64,000 nucleotides of DNA from Cellulomonas dongxiuzhuiae (GTDB lineage Bacteria > Actinomycetota > Actinomycetes > Actinomycetales > Cellulomonadaceae): positions 1,302,001-1,366,000 of the forward strand of contig NZ_CP076023.1 in NCBI RefSeq assembly GCF_018623035.1, read 5' to 3'. Below are positions 26,909-35,399 of the stretch, piece after piece. The translations under genes were made by a program, and so were the position numbers. How positions within the stretch are numbered: the stretch's first letter is position 1; each line of letters opens with the position of its first letter. Below the pieces are notes generated by a model that saw nothing but the letters and a program-made list of their open reading frames with translations, made no database searches and was not told the origin of the DNA.

Positions 26909-27660
26909 GAGCTCCCGTCCGCGTCGTCGGCGGGGGCGTCCCCGGCCGGCTCGTACGCGTACCCGACCCCGTGCACCGTGCGGATGAGGTCGGACCCGAG
27001 CTTGCGGCGCAGCGCCTTGATGTGCGAGTCGACCGTCCGCGTGCCGCTCGCGTCGACCCAGTCCCACACGTCGGCCAGCAGCCGCTCGCGCGTCAGGACG
27101 GTGCGCGGCGAGGAGGCGAGCGTCAGCAGCAGGTCGAACTCCGTGGGCGTCAGGTGCACCTCTGCGCCTGCGCGCTGCACGCGTCGCTGCGCGCTGTCGA
27201 TCGTCACGTCCCCGACCACCAGCGGCGGGTCGGGATGCTGCACGGTGGCCAGCTCGGCGGCGCGCGCGGCGCGCTCCGTGCGGCGCAGCAGCACCTTGGT
27301 GCGGGCGACGAGCTCGCGCATCGAGAACGGCTTGGTCATGTAGTCGTCGGCGCCGACGCCGAGACCCACGAGCATGTCCGTCTCGTCGTCGCGGGCGGTC
27401 AGCATGAGGACCGGTACCGGCCGCTCGGCCTGGATCTGCCGACAGACCTCGAGCCCGTCGATCCCCGGCAGCATGACGTCCAGCACGACGACGTCGGGCT
27501 GGAGGCGGGCCGCGGCGGCCACGCCGGCGTGACCGTCCCCGACGGCCTCGACGGTCCAGCCCTCCGCGGTGAGACGGTGCACGATCGCCTGGGCGATGGC
27601 GGGCTCGTCCTCCACGACGAGGACGGTGGTGACGCCCGGACGCGACACGGTGGTGACCAT
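26905..27660 (-). CDS. Two-component response regulator, OmpR/PhoB family
   Basis: A 251-residue regulator. The receiver domain has the acidic pair VVEDEP, phosphoacceptor Asp in DVVVLDVMLPGIDGLEVC, the Thr in LMLTARDDE and Lys in YMTKPFSMREL. The C-terminal winged helix contains TPTEFDLLLTLASSPRTVLTRERLLADVW and SHIKALRRKLG, followed by IRTVHGVGYAYE. It is co-transcribed with the kinase, whose start it overlaps. The ATG at 27660 gives a normal receiver N-terminus; an earlier GTG would add residues lying in the promoter region. Targets are unknown. Confidence 0.93.
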   Translation of the reverse strand: MVTTVSRPGVTTVLVVEDEPAIAQAIVHRLTAEGWTVEAVGDGHAGVAAAARLQPDVVVLDVMLPGIDGLEVCRQIQAERPVPVLMLTARDDETDMLVGLGVGADDYMTKPFSMRELVARTKVLLRRTERAARAAELATVQHPDPPLVVGDVTIDSAQRRVQRAGAEVHLTPTEFDLLLTLASSPRTVLTRERLLADVWDWVDASGTRTVDSHIKALRRKLGSDLIRTVHGVGYAYEPAGDAPADDADGSS

Positions 27661-27728
27661 GGGGTCAGCGTGGCACACCGACCTGGCACGAGTCCCGGCG
27701 AGCACTCGGCAGGTCGGTCGGAGGTCCG

Positions 27729-27734
27729 TAGGAT
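27729..27734 (+). promoter_or_regulatory. -10 box upstream of the CNNM/CBS genes
   Basis: TAGGAT lies in the divergent interval between the response regulator and the CNNM genes. Transcripts from it would cover a 56-codon open frame (27745-27915) before the first CNNM gene. Confidence 0.4.
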
Positions 27735-27744
27735 GTGCCCCACC

Positions 27745-27915
27745 ATGAGCAGCTCAAGTCGCTGCCGGCATCGCGTCCCGTCCCGCTCCCGCCGCGCCCC
27801 CGGCGCAGGAGCAGGCTCGGTCCCCCCGGGGCGCGAGACCGCCGGCCCACCCTCGTCATCCTCCGCAGCGGCGGAGGGCCACCGTGCCACCCGGACGCGG
27901 GTGGCCACGTGCTGA
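27745..27915 (+). CDS. Possible leader ORF before the CNNM genes, 56 residues
   Basis: An ATG ten bases after the TAGGAT box opens a 56-codon frame rich in Ser, Arg and Pro, with two Cys residues including the last residue (ATC). Its stop overlaps the first codons of the CNNM gene starting at 27909. It resembles no known protein, and composition is equally compatible with an untranslated leader. Reported because position (first ATG after a -10, overlap with the next gene) could allow coupled translation. Confidence 0.25.
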   Translation: MSSSSRCRHRVPSRSRRAPGAGAGSVPPGRETAGPPSSSSAAAEGHRATRTRVATC

Positions 27916-29225
27916 CCGACTGGTTGCTCGTCGGCCTCGGCGTGCTGCTGACCGCGGGGACCGCGATCTTCGTCGCCGCCGAGTTCGCCCTCGTCACGCT
28001 CGACCCCGGCCTCGTGGAGCGTCGGACGGCCCCCGACGACGCCCGGGGTGCCTCGGTGCTGCGGGCCCTGCGGCGCCTGTCCACGCAGCTCTCGGGCGCG
28101 CAGGTCGGCATCACCGTCACGACCGTGCTGCTCGGCTACACGACGCAGCCCGCCGTCGTCCGGCTGCTCGGCATCCCGCTCGAGGCGACCGGAGCGGGTC
28201 GCGCCGTGGCCGGCGCGATCGCGGCCGTGCTCGCACTCGTGCTGGTCAACGGCTTCTCGATGCTGTTCGGCGAGCTGGTCCCCAAGAACTTCGCCATCGC
28301 CCGCCCGCTGGGCACCGCGCGCGTGGTCGCGCCGCTGCAGCTCGGGTTCACCGCGGCGCTGCGGCCCGTCATCGCCGTCACCAACGGCACGGCCAACGCC
28401 CTGCTGCGGCGGGTGGGCGTCGAGCCGCGCGAGGAGCTGTCGGGGGCACGCTCGCCTGCGGAGCTCGCGTCACTCGTGCGCCGGTCGGCGGCGCAGGGCA
28501 CGCTCGACCAGGCCACGGCGACGCTGCTGACGAACTCGATCGACTTCTCCACCCTCACGGCCGTCGACGTCATGACGGACCGCACGCGCCTGGTCGTCGT
28601 GCGCCGCGACGACTCGGCCGCCGACGTCATGGCCCTGGCCCGCCAGACGGGCCACTCGCGCTTCCCCGTGATCGGTGACTCCGTCGACGACGTCGTCGGG
28701 CTCGTGCACCTCCGCAAGGTCATGGCCGTGCCCCACGAGCGGCGCACCGAGGTGCCCGCCGCTGCGCTCATGGTGGAGGCGCCCCGGGTCCCCGAGACCG
28801 TCGGGCTCGGCCCGCTGCTCGTGGACCTGCGGGCGCAGGGCCTGCAGATGGCGCTCGTCGTCGACGAGTACGGCGGCACGTCCGGTGCCGTGACGCTCGA
28901 GGACGTGGTGGAGGAGCTGGTGGGGGAGGTGGCCGACGAGCACGACCGCACGCGCGGCCAGCTGGCCCGCCAGGCGGACGGCTCGTGGGTGCTGCCCGGC
29001 GTGATCCGGCCCGACGAGCTGCACGAGGCGACCGCGCTGCGCGTCCCCGAGGACGGCCCCTGGGAGACCGTGGGAGGACTCCTCATGGCCCGGCTGGGCC
29101 GGGTGCCCGTGGAGGGCGACGAGATCCTCGAGGGACGCGTCAGCCTGCGGGTCGAGCGCATGGACGGCCGTCGCGTCGAGCGTGTGCTCGTCCGCGAGCT
29201 GCAGGACGAGGGGGGTGAGGCGTGA
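27909..29225 (+). CDS. Hemolysin C/CorC-type membrane protein (CNNM-CBS)
   Basis: A 438-residue protein with a DUF21/CNNM transmembrane domain (about residues 1-200; LLVGLGVLLTAGTAIFVAAEFALVTLD, read as two segments, begins it), a CBS pair (VDVMTDRTRLVVV and ALVVDEYGGTSGAVTLEDVVEEL) and a C-terminal CorC_HlyC domain (LPGVIRPDELHEA onward). The family is linked to magnesium/cobalt efflux rather than true hemolysis. The next gene is a shorter paralogue overlapping its stop. The GTG at 27909 starts right before the first helix. Confidence 0.9.
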   Translation: MLTDWLLVGLGVLLTAGTAIFVAAEFALVTLDPGLVERRTAPDDARGASVLRALRRLSTQLSGAQVGITVTTVLLGYTTQPAVVRLLGIPLEATGAGRAVAGAIAAVLALVLVNGFSMLFGELVPKNFAIARPLGTARVVAPLQLGFTAALRPVIAVTNGTANALLRRVGVEPREELSGARSPAELASLVRRSAAQGTLDQATATLLTNSIDFSTLTAVDVMTDRTRLVVVRRDDSAADVMALARQTGHSRFPVIGDSVDDVVGLVHLRKVMAVPHERRTEVPAAALMVEAPRVPETVGLGPLLVDLRAQGLQMALVVDEYGGTSGAVTLEDVVEELVGEVADEHDRTRGQLARQADGSWVLPGVIRPDELHEATALRVPEDGPWETVGGLLMARLGRVPVEGDEILEGRVSLRVERMDGRRVERVLVRELQDEGGEA

Positions 29226-30271
29226 TGGACAGCACCGTCGCGCTCGTCCTGGCCGTCGTCCTGCTCGCGGCCAACGCCTTCTTCGTCGGCGCCGAGTTCG
29301 CGATCATGTCCGCGCGGCGCTCGTCCGTCGAGCCGCTCGCCGAGGCGGGTGACCGCCGGGCCGTCACCGTGCTGTGGGCCATGGAGCACGTGTCGCTCAT
29401 GCTCGCGGCGGCGCAGCTCGGGATCACCGTGTGCTCGACGAGCCTGGGGCTGGTCGCCGAGCCGGCGATCGCGCACCTCATCGAGTCCCCGCTGCACGCC
29501 CTGGGCGTCCCGGACGCGTTCACGCACCCGATCGCCTTCGTCCTCGCGCTGCTCGTGGTCGTGTACCTCCACGTCGTGCTGGGCGAGATGGTGCCCAAGA
29601 ACCTGGCCGTGTCCGGGCCCGACCGTGCCGTGCTGCTGTTCGGTCCGCCCCTCGTGTGGGTCGCGCGCGTCCTGCGGCCCGTGATCGTCGTGCTCAACTG
29701 GCTCGCGAACCATGTGCTCCGGGCGTTCCGCGTCGAGCCGCGGGACGAGGTCGCCTCGGCGTTCACGGCGCAGGAGGTCCAGTCGATCGTCGAGCGCTCG
29801 CAGGCCGAGGGCCTGCTGGCCGACGAGCAGGGCCTGCTCGCGGGTGCCATCGAGTTCTCCGACCGGACGGCGGCCGAGGTCATGGTGGCGGTCGACGACC
29901 TCGTCACGGTCGACGCGGCCAGCACGCCCGACGACATCGAGCACCTCGTCGGGCGGAACGGCTTCAGCAGGTTCGTCGTCCTCGACGGCGACGGTCGGCC
30001 GACCGGCTACCTCCACATCAAGGACGTCCTGTACGCCGACGACACGACCCGCACCCAGCCCGTCCCGTCGTGGCGCGTGCGCACGCTCGCCGTGGTCGGG
30101 CCGCAGGACGAGGTGGAGACCGCGCTGGAGGCCATGCAGCGCTCGGGGTCGCACCTCGCCCGGGTCGACGACGCGCAGGGCCGCACGACGGGTGTGGTCT
30201 TCCTCGAGGACATCCTCGAGGAGCTCGTGGGTGAGGTCCGCGACGCGATGCAGCGGGGCCAGCTGCGGTGA
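29225..30271 (+). CDS. Hemolysin C/CorC-type membrane protein (CNNM-CBS), second paralogue
   Basis: A 348-residue paralogue of the preceding gene: four-helix CNNM domain starting TVALVLAVVLLAANAFFVGAE and two CBS repeats, but it stops without the CorC_HlyC domain. The VYLHVVLGEMVPKNLAVSGP segment is a family hallmark and parallels GELVPKNFAIARP in the first paralogue. ATG 29225 overlaps the previous stop by one base, and a GTG at 29222 overlaps by four; both are possible. Such pairs are common in actinobacteria and may work as a heterodimer in divalent cation transport. Confidence 0.9.
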   Translation: MDSTVALVLAVVLLAANAFFVGAEFAIMSARRSSVEPLAEAGDRRAVTVLWAMEHVSLMLAAAQLGITVCSTSLGLVAEPAIAHLIESPLHALGVPDAFTHPIAFVLALLVVVYLHVVLGEMVPKNLAVSGPDRAVLLFGPPLVWVARVLRPVIVVLNWLANHVLRAFRVEPRDEVASAFTAQEVQSIVERSQAEGLLADEQGLLAGAIEFSDRTAAEVMVAVDDLVTVDAASTPDDIEHLVGRNGFSRFVVLDGDGRPTGYLHIKDVLYADDTTRTQPVPSWRVRTLAVVGPQDEVETALEAMQRSGSHLARVDDAQGRTTGVVFLEDILEELVGEVRDAMQRGQLR

Positions 30272-30278
30272 GGCGAAG

Positions 30279-30297
30279 GGGGTGCAGGGCGCACCCC
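30279..30297 (+). terminator. Hairpin after the CNNM operon
   Basis: A 7-bp stem GGGGTGC/GCACCCC with a five-base loop begins eight bases after the stop of the second CNNM gene. It has no T run. Confidence 0.45.
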
Positions 30298-30420
30298 GAA
30301 CGCTCCGCGGGTGCCCCGGGTTGTGGGCCGTCCGGTGGAGGATCGGTGAACGCGCGGCGTGTCGGACGGCGTGTCGCACCGGGTGCCCGATTCGGGACCG
30401 GTCTGTGACATGGCCGGGTC

Positions 30421-30450
30421 TTGGAGAGGGCACCCACATCCCGTTATGGT
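30421..30450 (+). promoter_or_regulatory. Promoter of the VanY carboxypeptidase gene
   Basis: TTGGAG (30421-30426) and TATGGT (30445-30450) are separated by 18 bases, 58 bases before the GTG start of the next gene. The preceding 150 bases hold nothing else recognisable. Confidence 0.5.
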
Positions 30451-30507
30451 TCCGTGACCGCATCGGGGGGGACCGATGTCACGCGGGACGAGTGAGGCGG
30501 AGGTGTC

Positions 30508-31356
30508 GTGGGATCCCACCGAGCGGAGCCGACGACACGCGCGCGCCGGGACCGGCAGCAGCGCACCGACGCGCCCCCGGTCCCCGTGGCCGCCGCCCCC
30601 GCCGTCGAGGGCCTGGGCGCCCCGGCCGCGGACGCACCGCGCCGATGGTCCACCCGCATGCTCGGACGGACCGGCGTGCTGGCCGCGCTCGTGGCCGTCA
30701 CGGTCGTCGTCCCGGTCTCGCAGGGCGTCGCGGACGGTGAGATCGTCGTCGGCGAGCGGCAGGTCGACCCGAACCTGCCCTCGACGGTCACCGCGCTGAC
30801 CGCCATCCCGCTGTCCGACCTGCCGCCGACCCCGCTCGTCTCCGCCGACGGCGCCTCGCGGCTCCGCGCGCTGGCGGAGGTCTCGCGCGACGCCGAGCGG
30901 TCGGCGCTGCCCGGCTGCGACGGCGGCGTGCGCGCCGCGGGTTCGAACGGCCTGCTGGCGACCAAGGACCTGTGCACGCTGTGGGACGGGCGCACGCAGA
31001 TGCGCGCCGACGCGGCCGTGGCGCTCGCCGAGCTCAACGAGGCCCACGTCGCGCGGTTCGGCACCGACATGTGCCTGACCTCGGGCTACCGCACGCTCGC
31101 GCAGCAGAAGGCCGTCAAGGCGCAGAAGGGCGGCATGGCCGCCACCCCCGGCAAGAGCAACCACGGCTGGGGCCTCGCGATGGACTTCTGCTCCATCCAG
31201 ACCTCGGGCGCCCGCTGGACGTGGCTCAACGACAACGGCCCGACCTTCGGCTGGGAGCAGCCGAACTGGGCGGTCAAGGGTGGCTCCGGCCCCTACGAGC
31301 CGTGGCACTGGGAGTACACCAAGGGCGTCAAGGCCGACGGCGAGTACTACGGCTGA
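30508..31356 (+). CDS. VanY-type D-alanyl-D-alanine carboxypeptidase, membrane-anchored
   Basis: A 282-residue protein with a cytoplasmic Arg-rich N-terminus, one membrane helix (TGVLAALVAVTVVVPVS, about residues 55-71) and an extracellular VanY/peptidase M15 domain. Zinc-site motifs are SNHGWGLAMD (SxHxxGxAxD) and WHWEY near the C-terminus; MCLTSGYRTLAQQKAV is the usual preceding segment. It would trim the terminal D-Ala from peptidoglycan stem peptides. Two Cys residues (MCLTSG and DFCS) could form a disulfide. The GTG at 30508 is supported by an upstream GGAGG. Confidence 0.87.
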   Translation: MGSHRAEPTTRARRDRQQRTDAPPVPVAAAPAVEGLGAPAADAPRRWSTRMLGRTGVLAALVAVTVVVPVSQGVADGEIVVGERQVDPNLPSTVTALTAIPLSDLPPTPLVSADGASRLRALAEVSRDAERSALPGCDGGVRAAGSNGLLATKDLCTLWDGRTQMRADAAVALAELNEAHVARFGTDMCLTSGYRTLAQQKAVKAQKGGMAATPGKSNHGWGLAMDFCSIQTSGARWTWLNDNGPTFGWEQPNWAVKGGSGPYEPWHWEYTKGVKADGEYYG

Positions 31357-31419
31357 CGGACCGGCGCGCCCGCCGCAGCGGGCCCACCGGTCGTCGGCAG
31401 GCTCGGCCCGCTCGTCCGC

Positions 31420-32334
31420 TCAGCGCAGCGACATGCCCCAGCGGACCTCGTGGGACGCACCCGGCTCGAGCTCCACGAGCAGCTCACCGGTGCGGAACGC
31501 GTCCGCGATGCACGTCATCGGCTCGACGGCGACGCCGCGGCGCTCGATGCCCGCGATCCCGTCACCCGTGCACACCTGCCACGCGGGCAGGGTCGCGTCC
31601 GCCCACACGGCGACCGTGCGGCCGTCGCCGCCCGTGAGCGTCGCCCACGTCAGACCGTCCGCGTCGGGCGTCGCGTCGACCCACGCGTCGTCGAGGGCCA
31701 CGCCCGCGAGCGGGCGGCCCTCGCGCAGGTCGAAGCGGCCGGCGACCGCCTCGGTGCCGACGGGCAGCAGCCGCTCGTCGACCGTCACGCGGCGCGCGGC
31801 GTCGAGCCGGAGGGTGCACGCGTCGACAGGACCGGGGCCGGGGGAGAGCCACGGGTGGAACCCGACGCCGTACGGCGCCACGCCGGTGCCCAGGTTGGTC
31901 GCCTCGACCGTGACGGTCAGGCCGTCCTGCGCCAGCGCGTACGTGACGTCGAGGCGCAGGGGCCACGGGTACCCGGGGATCGGGACCAGGTCGTGCCGCA
32001 GCGTCACGGACTCCGGCGTCACGTCCACGGCCGCGAAGCGGGCGTAGGACACCAGGCCGTGCAGGGCCGTGAGGCGCTCGTGCTCGGTCAGCGGCACCTG
32101 GTAGGTGACGTCGCGGAAGCGGTAGGTCGCGTCCCGCAACCGGTTGGGCCACGGGGCGAGCACGCCACCGGAGAAGGCGGGGGCGATCGCGTCGACCGCG
32201 AAGGGCAGGACGACGTCGCGGTCGCCCACGCGGTACTCGCGCAGGCTCGCGGCGACGGACGTGACGACGGCGACCTGGTCGCCGTGCCGCAGCACGTGCT
32301 GGTCACCTGTGGGGGAGGGCGTGTTCACGTGCAC
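31420..32334 (-). CDS. Aldose 1-epimerase family protein
   Basis: A 304-residue galactose mutarotase-like enzyme. Visible features: APWPNRLRDATYRF (the Asn-Arg substrate pocket, about residue 62), LHGLVSYARF with the catalytic-type His, GVGFHPWLSPGPG with the second His and the C-terminal AVEPMTCIADAF with the catalytic Glu. It interconverts alpha and beta sugar anomers. Compared with E. coli GalM it belongs to the shorter YihR-like branch. It stands alone between the carboxypeptidase and the Rdx gene. Confidence 0.88.
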   Translation of the reverse strand: MHVNTPSPTGDQHVLRHGDQVAVVTSVAASLREYRVGDRDVVLPFAVDAIAPAFSGGVLAPWPNRLRDATYRFRDVTYQVPLTEHERLTALHGLVSYARFAAVDVTPESVTLRHDLVPIPGYPWPLRLDVTYALAQDGLTVTVEATNLGTGVAPYGVGFHPWLSPGPGPVDACTLRLDAARRVTVDERLLPVGTEAVAGRFDLREGRPLAGVALDDAWVDATPDADGLTWATLTGGDGRTVAVWADATLPAWQVCTGDGIAGIERRGVAVEPMTCIADAFRTGELLVELEPGASHEVRWGMSLR

Positions 32335-32411
32335 AACCTATCCGGGGCCGGCCGAGGTCACCGCCGGGGGACCCGCCGAGACGGGCGTGCGCCGTACGCC
32401 CGGCGCGGGGG

Positions 32412-32744
32412 TCAGACGGTCGGGACGTCGTCGTCCGGGACCGCGCGCGCCCCGGCCCTGACGTCGGAGTGCCCCAGGGGCCTGTCCGGTGCGACGCGGT
32501 CGCGGACGAGCTGCTTGAGCGTCGTCACCTCGGGGAAGCCGCGCCCGTCCGAGCGGTCCCAGATCGTCTCGCCGTCGACCTCGACCGTGAAGACGCCGCC
32601 GGTCGCGGGGCGCAGCGCCACCTCGCCGAGCTCGCGGTGGAAGGTCGTCAGCAGCTCCTGCGCGTACCAGGCGGCCCGCAGCAGCCAGCGGCACTGGGTG
32701 CAGTAGGTGATGGTGACGCGCGGCTGCGGGTCGTCGGCGCTCAT
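32412..32744 (-). CDS. Rdx (SelT/SelW/SelH-like) family protein
   Basis: A 110-residue thioredoxin-fold protein. The CxxC redox motif is in TITYCTQCRWLLRAAWYAQEL, where animal homologues have Cys-x-x-Sec; VALRPATGGVFTVEVDG and WDRSDGRGFPEVTTLKQLVRD complete the conserved core. The last 20 residues are variable. A role in thiol redox is inferred from the fold. Its start is 13 bases from a tetranucleotide repeat that separates it from the divergent serine hydrolase gene. Confidence 0.85.
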   Translation of the reverse strand: MSADDPQPRVTITYCTQCRWLLRAAWYAQELLTTFHRELGEVALRPATGGVFTVEVDGETIWDRSDGRGFPEVTTLKQLVRDRVAPDRPLGHSDVRAGARAVPDDDVPTV

Positions 32745-32757
32745 GGCGGCAGTCTTC

Positions 32758-32792
<35 letters not shown>

Positions 32793-32874
32793 GACGACCG
32801 TCCGTCCGGGGGAAGTCCTGCGACGTGCCGCGGGGCCTGCCCCGATCGTCGCAACGTCCGGCGATGATGCGGGC

Positions 32875-34338
32875 ATGACGCACACCTCCGAGGCCCGCGA
32901 CCTGCCCCGACGCGCACCCGAGGAGGTCGGTGTGCCGTCGGCCGCGCTCCTCGCGCTCGTCGACGCCCTCGACGCGCACGACGAGACCCACTCCGTCATG
33001 GTCGTCCGTCGGGGCGCCGTGGTGGCCGAGGGCTGGTGGGCCCCGTACGGCCCGGACCTGCCGCACGACCTGTACTCCCTGTCGAAGACCTTCACCGCGA
33101 TCGCGGTCGGGCTCGCCCGGGAGGAGGGGCTGCTCACGTTCGACGACCCGGTCCTGTCGTTCTTCGGCGACGAGGCACCCGACGAGCCGTCGCCGCACCT
33201 CGCCGCGATGCGGGTGCGCCACCTGCTGACGATGCGCACCGGCCACCACGACGACGCGAGCTCGCGCACCTTCGCGGGCGACGACCTGGTGCGGGCGTTC
33301 CTGTCGCTGCCCGTCGAGCACGAGCCGGGGAGCTGGTTCGTCTACAACACCGCGGCGACCTACATGCTGTCCGCGATCGTCACCCGGCTCACGGGGCAGC
33401 GGCTGCTCGACTACCTGCGGCCACGCCTGTTCGAGCCGCTCGGGATCACGGGCGCGACGTGGGAGCAGTGCCCGCGCGGCGTCGACATGGGCGGGTTCGG
33501 GCTGGCGCTGCGCACGCGCGACATCGCGGCCCTGGGGGTGCTGCTCGCGCAGGACGGCGTGGTCGACGGCGTGCGGGTCCTGCCCGCCGGCTGGGTCGCC
33601 GAGGCCTCGGCCGACGGCGGTCCGTCGGTGCCCGAGCAGGACGGCGACGGGCCGCCGGAGTGGCACCAGGGCTACGGCTACCAGCTGTGGCGCTGCCGCC
33701 ACGGGGCCTTCCGGGGCGACGGCGCGTTCGGCCAGTTCTGCGTCGTGGTGCCGGACCAGGACCTCGTGGTCGCGATGACGTCGGGCGACCTGGACATGCA
33801 GGGGGTCCTGGACCGGGTGTGGGACCTGCTGGCGCACCTGTCGGCCGACGCGCTGCCGTCCGACCCGGCCGCGCACGGGGCCCTGGTGCGTCGGCTCGCG
33901 GGCCTCGCGCACCCGGCGCCCGCCGGCTCCGTGGGCGACGGGGTCGGCGCGCTCGCCGGGCGCGACCTCGTGCTCGAGCGACCCGTCGGGCCGGTGCACG
34001 GCGTGCGGATCGACGTCGGGCCCGACGAGGACACCCTCGTCGTGCGCACGGCCGACGGTGACGTCCCGCTCCGCGCGGGCCACGGCGACTGGGCCGCGCA
34101 GACCGTCACGCTGCCCAGCGGGCACGGCGGCCCGCCGCGCGACCTGCTCACCCTGGCGTCCGCGGACCGTCCCGAGGCCGGCGCCTACCGGGTCACGGTG
34201 CGCGCTGTGACCACGCCGTTCCGCTGGACCGCGACGGTGCGTGTCGCGTCCGACGGCACGGCGACGCTGGCCGCCGAGCAGAACGTGGGCTACGGCGTGA
34301 CGTCGTCGGGGGAGGTCCCGCTGCGCCTTCAGGGGTGA
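32875..34338 (+). CDS. Serine hydrolase, beta-lactamase/class C penicillin-binding type
   Basis: A 487-residue enzyme of the serine beta-lactamase-like family. The SxxK motif is SLSK at residues 68-71, the YxN motif is in FVYNTAATYMLSAIV (about residue 160), and the third motif region is HGAFRGDGAFGQF in place of HxG/KTG. A C-terminal beta-rich domain of about 130 residues follows. No signal peptide is seen, so it is probably cytoplasmic, unlike secreted PBPs; substrates may be small esters or amides. The ATG at 32875 avoids translating the ACGC repeat, which upstream in-frame starts would include. Confidence 0.85.
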   Translation: MTHTSEARDLPRRAPEEVGVPSAALLALVDALDAHDETHSVMVVRRGAVVAEGWWAPYGPDLPHDLYSLSKTFTAIAVGLAREEGLLTFDDPVLSFFGDEAPDEPSPHLAAMRVRHLLTMRTGHHDDASSRTFAGDDLVRAFLSLPVEHEPGSWFVYNTAATYMLSAIVTRLTGQRLLDYLRPRLFEPLGITGATWEQCPRGVDMGGFGLALRTRDIAALGVLLAQDGVVDGVRVLPAGWVAEASADGGPSVPEQDGDGPPEWHQGYGYQLWRCRHGAFRGDGAFGQFCVVVPDQDLVVAMTSGDLDMQGVLDRVWDLLAHLSADALPSDPAAHGALVRRLAGLAHPAPAGSVGDGVGALAGRDLVLERPVGPVHGVRIDVGPDEDTLVVRTADGDVPLRAGHGDWAAQTVTLPSGHGGPPRDLLTLASADRPEAGAYRVTVRAVTTPFRWTATVRVASDGTATLAAEQNVGYGVTSSGEVPLRLQG

Positions 34339-34349
34339 CGGTGTCACCC
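34333..34349. terminator. Small hairpin overlapping the serine hydrolase stop
   Basis: A 7-bp inverted repeat GGGTGAC/GTCACCC with a three-base loop spans the stop codon. It may end transcription before the tad operon. Confidence 0.4.
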
Positions 34350-34398
34350 GTCCGTTCTGTCCTGTGGACGAAGTTCCACGGGCGCCCGGCCGATGCCC

Positions 34399-34404
34399 TA
34401 CCGT
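34399..34404 (+). promoter_or_regulatory. Candidate -10 box of the tad pilus operon
   Basis: TACCGT lies 55 bases before the cpaF start, in the 120-base interval after the serine hydrolase gene. No convincing -35 is visible, so this is tentative. Confidence 0.3.
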
Positions 34405-34458
34405 CACTCCCGAAACGGACGAACCCGGCATCGGTCGTCCGCTGCACCGGGAGCGGGG

Positions 34459-35350
34459 GTGGACGTGGACGGCGTGGCGATCCTCGAGAGCGAGGTCCGC
34501 GAGCTCATCCGGCGCCGCGGGGTCGACCCCGTGCGCGACCGCGCGGGCGTCGTCGCGCTCGTGCACGCCGCCATGGCGGACTACGACGAGCGCTCGCTGC
34601 TGGGGTCGGTCCCGCAGCTGGGGGACACGGCGGCCGCGCACAAGGCGGTCGTGGACGCGGTGGCCGGGCTGGGACCGCTGCAGCGCTACCTCGACGACGA
34701 CGAGGTCGAGGAGATCTGGATCAACTCGCCGTCCCAGGTCTTCGTCGCGCGGCGCGGCGAGCCTGAGCTGACGACGACGATCCTCACCGACGCGCAGGTC
34801 CGTGACCTCGTCGAGCAGATGCTCAAGGTCTCCGGGCGCCGGCTGGACCTGTCCAGCCCGTTCGTCGACGCGTCCCTGCCGGGCGGGGAGCGCCTGCACG
34901 CCGTCATCCCGGACGTCACGCGGCGGCACTGGTCCGTGAACATCCGCAAGTACGTCGTGCGCGCGACGAGCATGCAGGACATGGTCGGCCTCGGGTCGCT
35001 GACCCCGCAGGCCGCGGCGTTCCTGCAGGCCGCGGTCCGTGTCGGTCTCAACGTGCTGGTCTCCGGGGCCACGCAGGCGGGCAAGACGACCATGCTCAAC
35101 GCGCTCGTCGGCGCGGTGCCGCCGCGCGAGCGGGTCATCAGCTGCGAGGAGGTCTTCGAGCTGCGGCCGGCGGTCCGGGACTGGGTCGCGATGCAGACGC
35201 GGCAGGCCAACCTGGAGGGCACCGGTGAGATCACGCTGCGGCGCCTGGTCAAGGAGGCGCTGCGGATGCGTCCCGACCGGCTGCTCGTCGGTGAGGTCCG
35301 TGAGGCGGAGGCGCTCGACCTGCTCATCGCCCTCAACAGCGGCGTGCCGG
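34459..35350 (+). pseudogene. cpaF: cpaF (TadA) tad pilus assembly ATPase, 5' part, split by mobile element
   Basis: The first 294 codons encode a CpaF/TadA secretion ATPase: VDAVAGLGPLQRYLDDDEVEEIW, IRKYVVRATSMQDMV, Walker A SGATQAGKTTMLNAL and Walker B MRPDRLLVGEVREAEALDLL. The gene is then cut at LNSGVP by the element at 35341. The remaining 115 codons, starting with the His box CTIHA, lie at 46422-46769; joining them at the 10-bp repeat restores one frame of 409 residues. As it stands the 5' part reads on into the element to a stop at 35739 and lacks the His box, so it should not power a pilus. GTG 34459 is the likeliest start. Confidence 0.9.
35341..35350. repeat. Attachment site attL core
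   Basis: GGCGTGCCGG, identical to 46422-46431. To its left is cpaF coding sequence; to its right the cpaF protein similarity ends at once. Confidence 0.85.
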
Positions 35351-35386
35351 TGCTCAATAGTGACACATGTCGCCCGTCGCAGGTCG

Positions 35387-35392
35387 TACCAT
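35387..35392 (+). promoter_or_regulatory. -10 box of a leaderless promoter (DUF4145 gene)
   Basis: TACCAT ends seven bases before the ATG at 35400, within 50 bases of attL. It provides the cargo gene with its own promoter. Confidence 0.45.
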
Positions 35393-35399
35393 CGACGGC

